A stretch of DNA of 23,269 bases from UBA4744 sp035282865 (GCA_035282865.1 DATEVB010000110.1:1-23269), one strand, 5' to 3'. Shown: positions 7,550-15,818, counted from the first letter of the stretch. Notes: generated from the letters alone by a model not told the origin. Numbers and translations are program-made.

Positions 7550-7687
7550 CGCCGTCAACGGTGCCTCCAACGGCCGTGGCTTACCTCCGCGATCTGCATA
7601 CCATGGTGAAGACCCGCCGGGTTGCGCTGGTCACAGACGGTGATACGGTGATGCCCGGGCCATACTTATAACTCGACGAGGAGTCTC

Positions 7688-9613
7688 TTGACCCGAACCT
7701 TCCGCTCCATCTTGACGTACGGGCTCATCGTGCTCGTGATGCTGATCCTGTTGCAGCAATGGATGGGTGGCATCGAACAGCCGGAAGAGATCTCCTACAG
7801 CGAATTCTGGGATCGTCTCGAGGACGGTGAAGTCGCCACCGCCGTCCTGTTGACCAAATCAAACGTCCTCACGGGTGAGTTCGTCGGCGAAGTTGACGAC
7901 ACTCCCGACTACCGCATCGACTACCCACCCGAAGAGGAAGACGAACTTTCGGCTGTCTTGCGGGCGAAAGGCGTCGACGTCCAAATCGATGGCGAGCCGG
8001 CGGGCATCTTGGAGATCCTGTTGAGTTTCCTCCCGTGGTTGTTCCTGATCGGGTTCATGGTCTTCATCTTCATGCAGATGCAGGGCAGCGGAAACCGCGT
8101 GATGCAGTTCGGGAAATCTCGTGCCAAGCAGGTCACGAAGGACATGCCCAAGGTGACCTTCCAGGATGTGGCCGGACTGGACGAGGCCATCGAGGAACTG
8201 GAGGAGCTCAAGGAGTTCTTGCAGAACCCGGACAAGTTCCGGGCGCTGGGAGCCAAGATCCCGAAAGGTGTGCTGTTGTTTGGTCCGCCGGGAACGGGGA
8301 AGACCCTGCTGGCGCGGGCAGTGGCCGGTGAGGCGGGCGTTCCGTTCTTCTCGATCTCGGGGTCCGATTTCGTCGAGATGTTCGTTGGAGTCGGGGCCAG
8401 TCGTGTGCGGGATCTGTTCGAACAGGCCAAGGCCCAGGCGCCGGCCATCGTGTTCATCGATGAGATCGACGCAGTCGGCCGTCACCGGGGAGCCGGTTTG
8501 GGCGGTGGCCATGACGAACGTGAACAGACTCTGAACCAATTGCTGGTGGAGCTGGACGGATTCGACGTCAACAGCGGCGTCATCGTGATTGCCGGCACCA
8601 ACCGGCCCGACATCCTGGACCCGGCCCTGCTTCGGCCGGGCCGCTTCGATCGGCAGATCGTTGTCGACCGCGCCGACCTTGCGGGCCGCAAAGCCATCCT
8701 GGCGGTGCATGCTCGCGGCAAGCCCCTCACCAAAGACGTTGATCTGGAGGTGCTGGCCCGGCAAACCCCCGGGTTCACCGGAGCCGATCTGGCCAACCTG
8801 ATCAACGAGGCTGCGTTGTTGGCGGCCCGGCGCGCTAAGAAGGAGATCTCGATGGATGAGCTCGAGGAGTCCATCGAGAGGGTCATTGCCGGACCTGAAC
8901 GCAAGAGCCGGTTGATTTCCGAGGAAGAGAAGCTGGTGATCGCCTATCACGAGACCGGTCATGCTCTCGTTGGGTGGGCCCTCCCCATGGCCGACCCCAT
9001 CCACAAGGTGACGATCATCCCGCGCGGCCGATCTCTCGGGCACACGCAGGCCTTGCCGACGGAGGACAAGTATCTGATGAGGCGCAGTGAGCTGGTTGAT
9101 CAGCTGGCGATGCTGCTCGGTGGGCGAACTGCCGAAGAGCTCATCTTCGTCGATCCCACCACCGGTGCCGCCAACGACATCGAGAAGGCGACTGCGATCG
9201 CCCGCAAGATGGTGATGGAATACGGCATGAGCGATCGGTTGGGCCCGATGCAGTACGGGCATGCCAACGGAGAGGTGTTTCTCGGCCGCGACTACGGCCG
9301 CCAGCAAGATTATTCCGATGAGGTTGCGTCCTTCATCGACGCCGAGGTGCGAAAGCTCATCAGCCAGGCACATGAAGAAGCCCGGCAGATCTTGTCGACG
9401 CATCGCGACGCCCTCGACCGCATGGCTACCGTCTTGATGGAACGCGAGACCATCGATGCCGCCGAGGTGTCCGCAGTCTTCGCCGATGTTCCCAAGTGGG
9501 AGCACACCGAGAGCGGGGCTATGCGCATTCAGATTCCCAACGGCCACAACGGCGCAACCCCCGATGCCGTCGTTCCGGAAGGCGTGGCCGCAGTTCGGGA
9601 ATCGAGTTCCTGA
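7688..9613 (+). CDS. ftsH: ATP-dependent zinc metalloprotease FtsH
   Basis: FtsH is a membrane-bound hexameric AAA+ protease that degrades damaged membrane proteins and some regulators. The 641-residue product has transmembrane helices at about 8-27 and 107-129 around an extracytoplasmic domain. It also has Walker A GPPGTGKT (199-206), Walker B FIDEID (256-261), the second region of homology ending in LLRPGRFDRQI, the zinc motif HETGH (421-425) and the downstream acidic ligand block TGAANDIEKAT. The TTG at 7688 is supported by AGGAG (7679-7683), 4 nt upstream. The 138-bp gap before it probably carries a promoter. folE follows 16 bp after the stop. All catalytic elements are intact. Confidence 0.97.
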   Translation: MTRTFRSILTYGLIVLVMLILLQQWMGGIEQPEEISYSEFWDRLEDGEVATAVLLTKSNVLTGEFVGEVDDTPDYRIDYPPEEEDELSAVLRAKGVDVQIDGEPAGILEILLSFLPWLFLIGFMVFIFMQMQGSGNRVMQFGKSRAKQVTKDMPKVTFQDVAGLDEAIEELEELKEFLQNPDKFRALGAKIPKGVLLFGPPGTGKTLLARAVAGEAGVPFFSISGSDFVEMFVGVGASRVRDLFEQAKAQAPAIVFIDEIDAVGRHRGAGLGGGHDEREQTLNQLLVELDGFDVNSGVIVIAGTNRPDILDPALLRPGRFDRQIVVDRADLAGRKAILAVHARGKPLTKDVDLEVLARQTPGFTGADLANLINEAALLAARRAKKEISMDELEESIERVIAGPERKSRLISEEEKLVIAYHETGHALVGWALPMADPIHKVTIIPRGRSLGHTQALPTEDKYLMRRSELVDQLAMLLGGRTAEELIFVDPTTGAANDIEKATAIARKMVMEYGMSDRLGPMQYGHANGEVFLGRDYGRQQDYSDEVASFIDAEVRKLISQAHEEARQILSTHRDALDRMATVLMERETIDAAEVSAVFADVPKWEHTESGAMRIQIPNGHNGATPDAVVPEGVAAVRESSS

Positions 9614-9629
9614 TCCAAGAGGGGCGTCC

Positions 9630-10220
9630 TTGACCGCCAGCGAGCATGCAGACCCACCCGACCTCGAAGCGATCGCCGGGGCGGTCCGAACCATTCTCGA
9701 AGCCATCGGCGAGGATCCCGATCGGGAAGGACTGGCCGGCACACCCGGGCGGGTTGCCCGCATGTACGCCGAGGTGTTCGGTGGTCTCCGGGAGGATGCC
9801 AACGAGGTCGTTGAGACCATCTTCGAGGACGAGGAACACCACGAGATCGTCATGGTGAAGGACATTCCTTTCTACTCAATGTGTGAGCATCACCTGATCC
9901 CCTTCCACGGCCGAGCCCATGTGGCATACATACCGCGGGGCACCGTGACCGGCCTCTCCAAACTGGCGCGGCTGGTCGACACCTACGCCCGTCGTCCCCA
10001 GATGCAGGAGCGCCTCACCTCTCAGGTTGCCGACACGCTCATGGAGGCATTGAACCCCTACGGCGTGATGGTGGTGGTCGAGGCGGAGCACATGTGCATG
10101 AGCATGCGTGGCGTCAAGAAGCCGGGATCGATCACCGTCACCTCGGCCGTTCGTGGTTCCTTCGCCGAGGATCCCGCCACCCGTTCCGAGGCGATGGCGC
10201 TGCTCTTCGGGGGTCGTTGA
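9630..10220 (+). CDS. folE: GTP cyclohydrolase I
   Basis: FolE converts GTP to 7,8-dihydroneopterin triphosphate, the first step of folate synthesis. The 196-residue product is of the zinc-dependent FolE1 type: the ligands Cys85 and His88 in SMCEHHLIPFHG and Cys156 in EAEHMCMSMRGV are all present. I chose the TTG at 9630, which follows AAGAGGGG (9617-9624) by 5 nt; there is no ATG before the conserved N-terminal helix. It lies 16 bp after ftsH and overlaps folP by 4 nt (TTGA at 10217-10220), placing it in a folE-folP-folB-folK operon. Confidence 0.95.
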   Translation: MTASEHADPPDLEAIAGAVRTILEAIGEDPDREGLAGTPGRVARMYAEVFGGLREDANEVVETIFEDEEHHEIVMVKDIPFYSMCEHHLIPFHGRAHVAYIPRGTVTGLSKLARLVDTYARRPQMQERLTSQVADTLMEALNPYGVMVVVEAEHMCMSMRGVKKPGSITVTSAVRGSFAEDPATRSEAMALLFGGR

Positions 10221-11077
10221 GCTTGGTCGACTGGGCCATACGCGACCGTGTGCTATCGACCGCGGATCGCACACTGATCATGGGGGTTGTGAACGTCACC
10301 CCCGATTCGTTCTCGGACGGCGGCCGGTTCCTGGGCTCCGACCGGGCCATCGCCCACGGGCGACGCCTGTATATCGATGGGGCCGATCTCGTGGACGTTG
10401 GTGGGGAGTCCAGCCGTCCAGGTGCCGAGGCGGTCCCGGTAGCCGAAGAGATCCGAAGGATCGCCCCGGTTATCGCCGGTCTAGTCGGGGCAGGTGTGCC
10501 GGTGTCCGTGGATACCTCGAAGCCAGAAGTGGCGGCGGCGGCCCTGGCTGAAGGAGCTCTGGTCGTCAACGACATCACCGCCTTCGGTCACCCCGATATG
10601 GCCGCGCTGGTTGCCGAAGCCCGCTGCGGGGTAGTGCTGATGCACATACAAGGGACACCGCGAACGATGCAAGACAACCCGACCTATGGCGATGTGACCG
10701 TCGAGGTCCGCGACTTTCTCATGGAGCGGGCGGCGATGGCCGAGATGGCCGGGGTGGAGCGGCCGCGTATCTGTATCGATCCGGGTATCGGATTCGGGAA
10801 GTCGCTCCGCCACAACCTCCAGCTTCTGTCCCGTCTCGACCTTCTCGTTTCGACCGGGTATCCGGTGTTGGTAGGGACATCCAGAAAGTCATTCCTGGGG
10901 ACAATTGTCGACGAACCCGACCCGGCAGAGCGCGACGTGGCAACGGCGGCTACGGTGGCGATTGCAGCCACCCGGGGGGCGGCGGTCGTGCGTGTGCACA
11001 ACGTGGAAATGGCCCGCCAGGCGGTATTGATTGCCGACGCCATTGTCCGCTCGATCGATGTGGAGGAAGGGCCTTGA
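10217..11077 (+). CDS. folP: Dihydropteroate synthase
   Basis: FolP condenses 6-hydroxymethyl-dihydropterin diphosphate with p-aminobenzoate to form dihydropteroate; it is the sulfonamide target. The 286-residue TIM-barrel protein shows the motifs MGVVNVTPDSFSDGGRF (22-38), GADLVDVGGESSRPGA, VDTSKP, VVNDI, the DPGIGFGKS loop and GTSRKSFLG. I chose the TTG at 10217, which overlaps the folE stop by 4 nt. A second TTG at 10223 is equally possible and differs by two residues. The stop overlaps the next gene by 4 nt. Confidence 0.95.
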   Translation: MSLVDWAIRDRVLSTADRTLIMGVVNVTPDSFSDGGRFLGSDRAIAHGRRLYIDGADLVDVGGESSRPGAEAVPVAEEIRRIAPVIAGLVGAGVPVSVDTSKPEVAAAALAEGALVVNDITAFGHPDMAALVAEARCGVVLMHIQGTPRTMQDNPTYGDVTVEVRDFLMERAAMAEMAGVERPRICIDPGIGFGKSLRHNLQLLSRLDLLVSTGYPVLVGTSRKSFLGTIVDEPDPAERDVATAATVAIAATRGAAVVRVHNVEMARQAVLIADAIVRSIDVEEGP

Positions 11078-11550
11078 CCGGTCTCAAACCGAGAGAGTTC
11101 GTCTGGGTCATCCAGGGTCGGCTGGCCGTTTCCGAGCGAATCGGGGGGTACGGGATCCAACATCGACGGGTTCGGCGGGAGGAGGAGATTCTCTGGCTGA
11201 AGGAGGAAGCGGGTATCACCACCATCTTCTCTCTGCTCGGCAGTACGCAGAATCTCGCCAATTACCGGGACTCAGGGTTCGACGTCCGGGGGGAGCCACT
11301 CACCGGAGAGTATGAGCCGGCGGATGTTCGGCGGGTGTTCCGCGCACTCGACCAGGCCCTCCAAGACCCGAATACGGTGGTGCTGGTCCATCGCGACCTC
11401 GTCGACGACACGGTCGCCGGCGTACTGGCCGGCTACCTCGTCTACTCGAAACTGGTCGACGAACCGATTCTGGCCGCCGCCCTCATCCAGGAGATACTCA
11501 AACGTCCGCTTGGTCCCGAGGGGCGGAGGCTCATACCGGTACCGTCGTGA
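11074..11550 (+). CDS. Dual-specificity-phosphatase-like protein lacking the catalytic Cys (predicted pseudophosphatase)
   Basis: This 158-residue protein reads like a small dual-specificity or tyrosine phosphatase. It has an N-terminal GRLAVSE strand, then LKEEAGITTIFSLL, then VVLVH leading into the P-loop, then a helix ending in AGYLVY. The signature HCx5R is broken: His106 is kept, but the nucleophile Cys is Arg107 and the P-loop Arg is Thr113 (HRDLVDDT). No obvious general acid Asp is seen in the preceding loop. I therefore expect no phosphatase activity, though it could bind a phosphorylated ligand or a partner protein. The TTG at 11074 follows GGAGGAAGG (11062-11070) and overlaps folP by 4 nt, so it is co-translated with folate enzymes. 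The fold call is by motif pattern only. Confidence 0.6.
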   Translation: MTGLKPREFVWVIQGRLAVSERIGGYGIQHRRVRREEEILWLKEEAGITTIFSLLGSTQNLANYRDSGFDVRGEPLTGEYEPADVRRVFRALDQALQDPNTVVLVHRDLVDDTVAGVLAGYLVYSKLVDEPILAAALIQEILKRPLGPEGRRLIPVPS

Positions 11551-11575
11551 AGGCCCCCGGCAGTGAGGAATGAAC

Positions 11576-11932
11576 GTGGATACCATCCGCTTGCGCGGGC
11601 TGCGGGTCTTTGCTCACCACGGAGTACTTGCTGAAGAGCAGTCGGCCGGTCAGGAATTCGCGATTGACGTGACCATTCACGCCGACCTGGCAACCGCCGC
11701 TTCGTCGGACGATCTGGCCGACACCATCGACTACGGGACCTTGGCGGCGGCGATTCACGACCGGGTCTCGAGCGAACGATGGAATCTCATCGAACGCGTT
11801 GCCGGGCGGGTGGCCGATCTCGTTCTGGAAGATGAGCGGGTGGCGAGCGTCGAGGTTCGAGTACACAAGCCGGCTGCGCCTATCCCCGTCCCGTTCGATG
11901 ACGTGGTGATCGAAATGAGGCGCAGTCGATGA
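11576..11932 (+). CDS. folB: Dihydroneopterin aldolase
   Basis: FolB cleaves 7,8-dihydroneopterin to 6-hydroxymethyl-dihydropterin and glycolaldehyde. The 118-residue product has the family N-terminus DTIRLRGLRVFAHHGVLAEE, the TIDYGTL block, the LIERVAGRVADLVL helix and the catalytic-lysine segment VHKPAAPIP. I chose the GTG at 11576 because the GAGGA sequence (11565-11569) is then 6 nt away and the protein starts like its relatives; an ATG at 11570 would sit directly on that sequence. It ends with a 4-nt overlap (ATGA) with folK. Confidence 0.93.
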   Translation: MDTIRLRGLRVFAHHGVLAEEQSAGQEFAIDVTIHADLATAASSDDLADTIDYGTLAAAIHDRVSSERWNLIERVAGRVADLVLEDERVASVEVRVHKPAAPIPVPFDDVVIEMRRSR

Positions 11933-12999
11933 CCCGGACGGCAATCGCGCTCGGCTCCAACCTGGGTGACCGCAAGGCGTACCTCCGCTCTGGTGCGGAG
12001 GCTCTAGCCGACCTGGGAACGGTGGTTTCGGTCTCGTCGCTCTACGAGACGGCCCCGATCGGCGGTCCGGAGCAAGCCCCGTTCTTCAACGCGGTAGTTG
12101 TGATCGATACCCATCTCGAGCCCCGCCGGCTCCTGGACGAGTTGCATCGCATCGAAGCCGAGGCCGGGAGGATCCGAGCAGTCCGATGGGGACCCCGAGG
12201 GTTGGATCTGGATCTCATCCTCTACGGCAATCAACGAGCCGAGGAAGGGGAGATGGTGGTTCCCCATCCCCGCTTGGCGGAACGGCGTTTCGTGCTCGAA
12301 CCCCTCGTGGAGGCATGGCCGGAGGCAAAGATGCCCGAGGGCCGCCCGATTGCCGATCTCCTCCCCGGCGTGGCCGATCAGGAGGTGGTCTCGCTCGGAA
12401 CCTGGTGGCCGGAGCAGGAGGGCCGGCCCGACCTCTCCGACGACGGGGTAGGTACCATCGCAGAGGGTCTTCCCCGGCGCCCCACGAACCGGTCTCCCAG
12501 CACGGCAACGGAGCAGGTGAGGGCGCGGCCGGTCCCGACGTTCACCGCGCGCGGCGGTTGGTGGGTTGTCGCACAAGCGGTGGTGGGGGCGGTTATGGCC
12601 ATCTCCGTGCTGCTCTTCGACGATACGATCGAGGTCGGCCGATGGTTGCGCTGGCCGGGCGTCGGGTTGGTCGTTGTCGGCGCCGTCCAGGCGACACTCG
12701 GGTTGTTGCATCTTGGGGTCAGCTTGACGCCGTACCCAGAGCCACTCGAGCACGCCGGCCTGGTCCACGCGGGTGTGTACCGCTACACCCGCCATCCGGT
12801 GTATGGGGGCATCACGCTCGGCATGGCGGGGCTGGCGCTGTACCAACTCAGTTTGGTCGGGTTGCTGGTGGCGATCGGAGGCGGCATCTTCTTCTGGTTG
12901 AAGGCAGGCTTCGAAGAGCGCCGCCTGCTCGTCAAGTACCCGGGTTACGCCGACTACCGCGCTCGGACCCGCGCCCGGATGATCCCCTGGATAGTTTAG
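11929..12999 (+). CDS. folK: FolK fused to an isoprenylcysteine-methyltransferase-like membrane domain
   Basis: The 356-residue product has two parts. Residues 1-155 are 6-hydroxymethyl-7,8-dihydropterin pyrophosphokinase: ALGSNLGDR (7-15), YETAPIGG, RWGPRGLDLDLI (87-98) and PHPRLAERRFVLEPL (112-126). The linker at about 157-208 is polar and Pro/Arg-rich. Residues about 210-356 form a membrane domain with three or four hydrophobic segments and the marks of the ICMT/PEMT methyltransferase family: YRYTRHPVY (284-292) and FEERRLLVKYPGYADYR (328-344). Such enzymes methylate isoprenylcysteines or other small lipophilic substrates with S-adenosylmethionine; the substrate here is unknown. The frame is continuous. 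In mycobacteria folK is followed by an unrelated small membrane protein (DUF3180). A lost stop or a sequencing error that joined two genes cannot be excluded. Confidence 0.85.
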   Translation: MTRTAIALGSNLGDRKAYLRSGAEALADLGTVVSVSSLYETAPIGGPEQAPFFNAVVVIDTHLEPRRLLDELHRIEAEAGRIRAVRWGPRGLDLDLILYGNQRAEEGEMVVPHPRLAERRFVLEPLVEAWPEAKMPEGRPIADLLPGVADQEVVSLGTWWPEQEGRPDLSDDGVGTIAEGLPRRPTNRSPSTATEQVRARPVPTFTARGGWWVVAQAVVGAVMAISVLLFDDTIEVGRWLRWPGVGLVVVGAVQATLGLLHLGVSLTPYPEPLEHAGLVHAGVYRYTRHPVYGGITLGMAGLALYQLSLVGLLVAIGGGIFFWLKAGFEERRLLVKYPGYADYRARTRARMIPWIV

Positions 13000-13222
13000 G
13001 AGAGTCCGCTGAGCGGTGCCGTTGCGTAGCTCGGCGGCCGGGCGCGGTTCTCGAGGTCGTGTTTGGCGGTCCGGCGATTGTAGTTGCTTGATGTTTTTTG
13101 CTGACCACTCCAACTGCCTATTGCCGGGCCAAGAGTCACCAGATGAACCCGGCCTATGGTTTGCGGGTAGCCTTTCGAGCGGTCCGGTACCTCGACCGCG
13201 GACCGGAACTGATGGGGAAGAC
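13000..13222. other. Intergenic region before the DUF2520 gene, with an inverted repeat
   Basis: This 223-bp gap separates the folate genes from the pantothenate genes and probably holds the promoter of the latter, though I cannot pick convincing boxes. The DUF2520 frame is open back to 13016, but the implied residues are Cys- and Arg-rich and unlike the family, so I treat the gap as non-coding. A perfect 7-bp inverted repeat lies just ahead of the start codon. Confidence 0.4.
13180..13205. repeat. Inverted repeat 17 bp upstream of the DUF2520 start
   Basis: CGGTCCG (13180-13186) and CGGACCG (13199-13205) are perfect complements with a 12-nt loop. The hairpin ends 17 nt before the GTG start and close to its Shine-Dalgarno sequence (GGGGAAG, 13214-13220). 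It could be an operator or a translation-modulating hairpin. No T-run follows, so it is not a typical terminator. Confidence 0.45.
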
Positions 13223-14041
13223 GTGGCCACGTTGATTCTCGTGGGGCCTGGGCGGGCCGGACTGGCGCTCGGCGTCGCACTCCAGCGCGCCGGTCATCGT
13301 GCGGCGGGCGTGTTGGCGCGTCGCCGGGGGGCTGCATCTACGGCCGCACGACAACTCGAGACGCAGATTCTGGACTGGGATGAGGATCTCCCGTCCGCAG
13401 ACCTCCTAGTGGTAGCCGTTCGCGACGACGCCATCGAGGAAGTGGCCGCCCGTCTCGCCCCTCATGCCGGAGCAGTTCGTTATGCCGTCCATCTCTCGGG
13501 GCTGAAACCGGTGGCTGCGCTCCAGGCGTTGTCGGCTGCAGGCCCCCTGATCGGCTCTCTGCATCCTCTGCAGACCCTGCCGAATCCTATCGACGGGGCG
13601 GCGGCGCTTCCCGGGGCCTGGATGGCCGTCACGGCCGATGACGCCGGACTTCGAGGGTTCCTCGTGGATCTGGCCCGTTCCATGGGGACGCACCCTTTTC
13701 CGCTCGCCGACGCGCATCGCGACCTCTACCACGCTGCGGCGGTGGCTTCGTCCAATTACGTGATCGCCGCATTGGCCCTGGCAGAGGAGTTGTTCGGGCG
13801 GGCCGGAGTCCCTTTCGCAGCCGCTCGCCCACTCGTTGAGGCCGTTACCGACAACGCTTTCCGGTTGGGACCACTTGCCGCGCTGACGGGACCGATCGCC
13901 CGGAGCGACGTCGGGACGGTGCGCGGCCAGCTGGCCGCGGTGGCGCGGTGGGCCCCGGAGATGGAAGACGACTATCGAGCCTTTGCGCGAGCCACGGCCC
14001 GGGTGGCCGGCACGTCGGCTACCTTCGAGGGGATCTTGTGA
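13223..14041 (+). CDS. Rossmann-fold / DUF2520 domain oxidoreductase-like protein
   Basis: This 272-residue protein has an N-terminal NAD(P)-binding Rossmann domain with LVGPGRAGLA (GxGxxG at 8-13). The DUF2520 helical domain follows, with the conserved blocks GPLIGSLHPLQTLP and DLYHAAAVASSNYV. The architecture resembles 6-phosphogluconate-dehydrogenase-like and ketopantoate-reductase-like enzymes. It matches M. tuberculosis Rv3603c, which is also next to panC. A role in the pantothenate pathway, for example reducing ketopantoate, is an attractive inference from context but not shown. I chose the GTG at 13223, 2 nt after GGGGAAG (13214-13220). It overlaps panC by 4 nt. Confidence 0.85.
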   Translation: MATLILVGPGRAGLALGVALQRAGHRAAGVLARRRGAASTAARQLETQILDWDEDLPSADLLVVAVRDDAIEEVAARLAPHAGAVRYAVHLSGLKPVAALQALSAAGPLIGSLHPLQTLPNPIDGAAALPGAWMAVTADDAGLRGFLVDLARSMGTHPFPLADAHRDLYHAAAVASSNYVIAALALAEELFGRAGVPFAAARPLVEAVTDNAFRLGPLAALTGPIARSDVGTVRGQLAAVARWAPEMEDDYRAFARATARVAGTSATFEGIL

Positions 14042-14943
14042 GAATCGTGGAAACGTTCGAAGAGGTGCGGAAAGCCTCGTCGGGTATCACCGGCCTGGTA
14101 CCCACTATGGGTTACTTGCACGAGGGCCACCTCTCGCACCTGGCGGCGGCGCGCAACGAAACAGACACAGTGGTCGTCAGCCTGTTCGTGAATCCCCTGC
14201 AGTTCAACGAGCAGCATGACCTCGATCGGTATCCCAGGGATCTGGTACGGGACCGCCGCCTGGTAGCGGAAGCGGGTGCTGATCTGCTGTTCGCCCCGCC
14301 GCTCGAGGTGATGTACCCGGTTCCGGCCCTCACGCGGGTGGCCGTACCGCTGCTAGAAGCCGAGATGGAAGGGGCGCTCCGGCCCGGCCACTTCGAAGGT
14401 GTGGCGACGGTGGTTGCCAAGCTCCTCGCCGGACTGCAACCCCATCGCGCCTACTTCGGTCGCAAGGACGCCCAGCAGCTCGCCATCGTTCGCCGCATGG
14501 CATTCGATTTGTCGTTCCCCGTCGAGATCATCGGCGGTCAGACGGTTCGAGAGTCGGACGGGCTCGCCCTCTCGAGCCGCAACGTGTTCCTCACCGGCGA
14601 CGAGCGCATCCGGGCCCGGGGCCTTTCGCAGGGACTGATGGCGGCCGCCGACGCATTTGAAGCCGGCGTGCGCGATGCCGGCGCCCTGGAAGGCATAGCT
14701 CGCGAGAGGCTGACCGGCACCGAGATCGACTATGTAACCCTGGCCGATGCCAATACGGCTGCCCGGATCCTCGAAGTGGACCGGGACGCCTTCCTGGCAG
14801 TCGCCGCCCGGGTGGGCTCTACCAGGTTGATCGATAATCTTCCGCTCATGGTCGAACCCGGTGGAGCGATGTCGGTCGATCGGGGGATTCGACTTACCGG
14901 CCCGAGCATTCTCTATGGAGACGGACATGCTGTTGACCATTGA
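14038..14943 (+). CDS. panC: Pantothenate synthetase
   Basis: PanC joins pantoate and beta-alanine using ATP to make pantothenate. The product is 301 residues, with the HIGH-like motif in PTMGYLHEGH (22-31), SLFVNPLQFN (48-57), YFGRKDAQQL and the KMSKS-like segment ESDGLALSSRNVFL. The C-terminus is about 20 residues longer than the usual 280. I chose the GTG at 14038, overlapping the DUF2520 gene by 4 nt with GAGGGGA (14027-14033) 4 nt upstream. panD, which often follows panC in actinobacteria, is absent here; coaX follows instead, overlapping by 17 nt. Confidence 0.95.
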   Translation: MRIVETFEEVRKASSGITGLVPTMGYLHEGHLSHLAAARNETDTVVVSLFVNPLQFNEQHDLDRYPRDLVRDRRLVAEAGADLLFAPPLEVMYPVPALTRVAVPLLEAEMEGALRPGHFEGVATVVAKLLAGLQPHRAYFGRKDAQQLAIVRRMAFDLSFPVEIIGGQTVRESDGLALSSRNVFLTGDERIRARGLSQGLMAAADAFEAGVRDAGALEGIARERLTGTEIDYVTLADANTAARILEVDRDAFLAVAARVGSTRLIDNLPLMVEPGGAMSVDRGIRLTGPSILYGDGHAVDH

Positions 14944-15697
14944 CCTGGGGAACACCCAAACCACGATCGGATTGTATAGAGGCGAGCAACTCGCTCTCCA
15001 CTGGCGGCTATCGACCATACGCGAGCGAACCGCCGACGAGTACCGGCTTCTGCTGCACGGCCTCTTCGAACAAGACGGTGTCGATCCGGAGCGTTTCGAG
15101 GGGGCGGTCATCTCGAGCGTGGTGCCGGAGGCCACCTCGGCGTTGTCTGCCGCCATCCGCAACTTCGTGGTGGACGGGGCCCTGGTGGTTGGTCCCGGCA
15201 TCAAGACCGGTATGCCGATCCTGATCGATAATCCCCGGGAGGTCGGAGCGGATCGAGTTGCCAATGCAGTGGCCGCCCGCGCCCGCTACGGGACGCCGGT
15301 CATCGTGGTCGACTTCGGGACCTCGACCAACTTCGACATCGTCAGCGACAAAGGGGAGTACCTGGGCGGTGTGATCGGTCCGGGGCTCGAAGTGTCGATG
15401 GACGCACTGGTGTCCGCCACCGCCGCACTGCGTCGCGTCGAACTGACGCCACCCCGGTCGGTCATCGGCAAGGGCACCGTCGAGGCAATTCAGGCAGGGT
15501 TGCTCTACGGTCATGCCGGGTATGTCGACGGTATCGTCGATCGGATTCGTGCCGAGCTACAGAGCGAGGTATCGACGGTGGCCACCGGTGGACTGGCATC
15601 GACGATCGCCCCGCATTGCAGGACCGTTACCACCGTCGACGAGAACCTGACCTTGGACGGCCTGCGGATGCTCTTCGCGATCAATCAGGGGGGCTGA
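14927..15697 (+). CDS. coaX: Type III pantothenate kinase
   Basis: CoaX phosphorylates pantothenate, the first step of CoA synthesis from the vitamin. The 256-residue product has the ASKHA-type phosphate loop DLGNTQTTIG (6-15), the IDNPREVGADRVANA block and VVDFGTSTNFD, where GTATTFD is the commoner form. The LGGVIGPGL block follows. I chose the ATG at 14927, which has GGAG (14917-14920) 6 nt upstream; an ATG at 14915 would add four residues. It overlaps the end of panC by 17 nt, so pantothenate synthesis and its phosphorylation are coupled. Confidence 0.93.
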   Translation: MLLTIDLGNTQTTIGLYRGEQLALHWRLSTIRERTADEYRLLLHGLFEQDGVDPERFEGAVISSVVPEATSALSAAIRNFVVDGALVVGPGIKTGMPILIDNPREVGADRVANAVAARARYGTPVIVVDFGTSTNFDIVSDKGEYLGGVIGPGLEVSMDALVSATAALRRVELTPPRSVIGKGTVEAIQAGLLYGHAGYVDGIVDRIRAELQSEVSTVATGGLASTIAPHCRTVTTVDENLTLDGLRMLFAINQGG

Positions 15698-15789
15698 GTA
15701 CTGCATCACGCAATCACGATCACGTCCTGAAATCTGTCAAGCGGGCAGACGCCCTAGATGGCCCGAGGTGGTTGGAACCGACGCCCTCT

Positions 15790-15812
15790 CGCCGGACGCT
15801 TCGGGTCCGGCG
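15790..15812. repeat. Hairpin 1 upstream of lysS
   Basis: CGCCGGAC (15790-15797) and GTCCGGCG (15805-15812) are perfect 8-bp complements around a 7-nt loop (GCTTCGG). Only TACTCT follows, not a T-run. It may be a weak terminator of the coaX operon or part of a structured leader. Confidence 0.55.
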
Positions 15813-15818
15813 TACTCT

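Noticed and set aside
7859..9865. A 668-codon open frame on the minus strand opposite ftsH and folE
   Set aside because: It lies antisense to two unmistakable genes, is His/Gln/Arg/Asp-rich with no recognisable domain, and is the usual by-product of third-position GC bias.
13006..13016. Small palindrome CCGCTGAGCGG after folK as a terminator
   Set aside because: The arms are only 5 bp, the loop is one base and no T-run follows.
13016..13222. N-terminal extension of the DUF2520 protein
   Set aside because: The extra residues are Cys/Arg/Ser-rich, unlike the family, and the Rossmann strand begins right after the GTG at 13223, which has its own ribosome site.
15769..15782. T-box riboswitch element before lysS
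   Set aside because: Only a TGG-containing fragment resembles the consensus; I could not find a convincing specifier stem or antiterminator, and I do not know of lysS T-boxes in actinobacteria.
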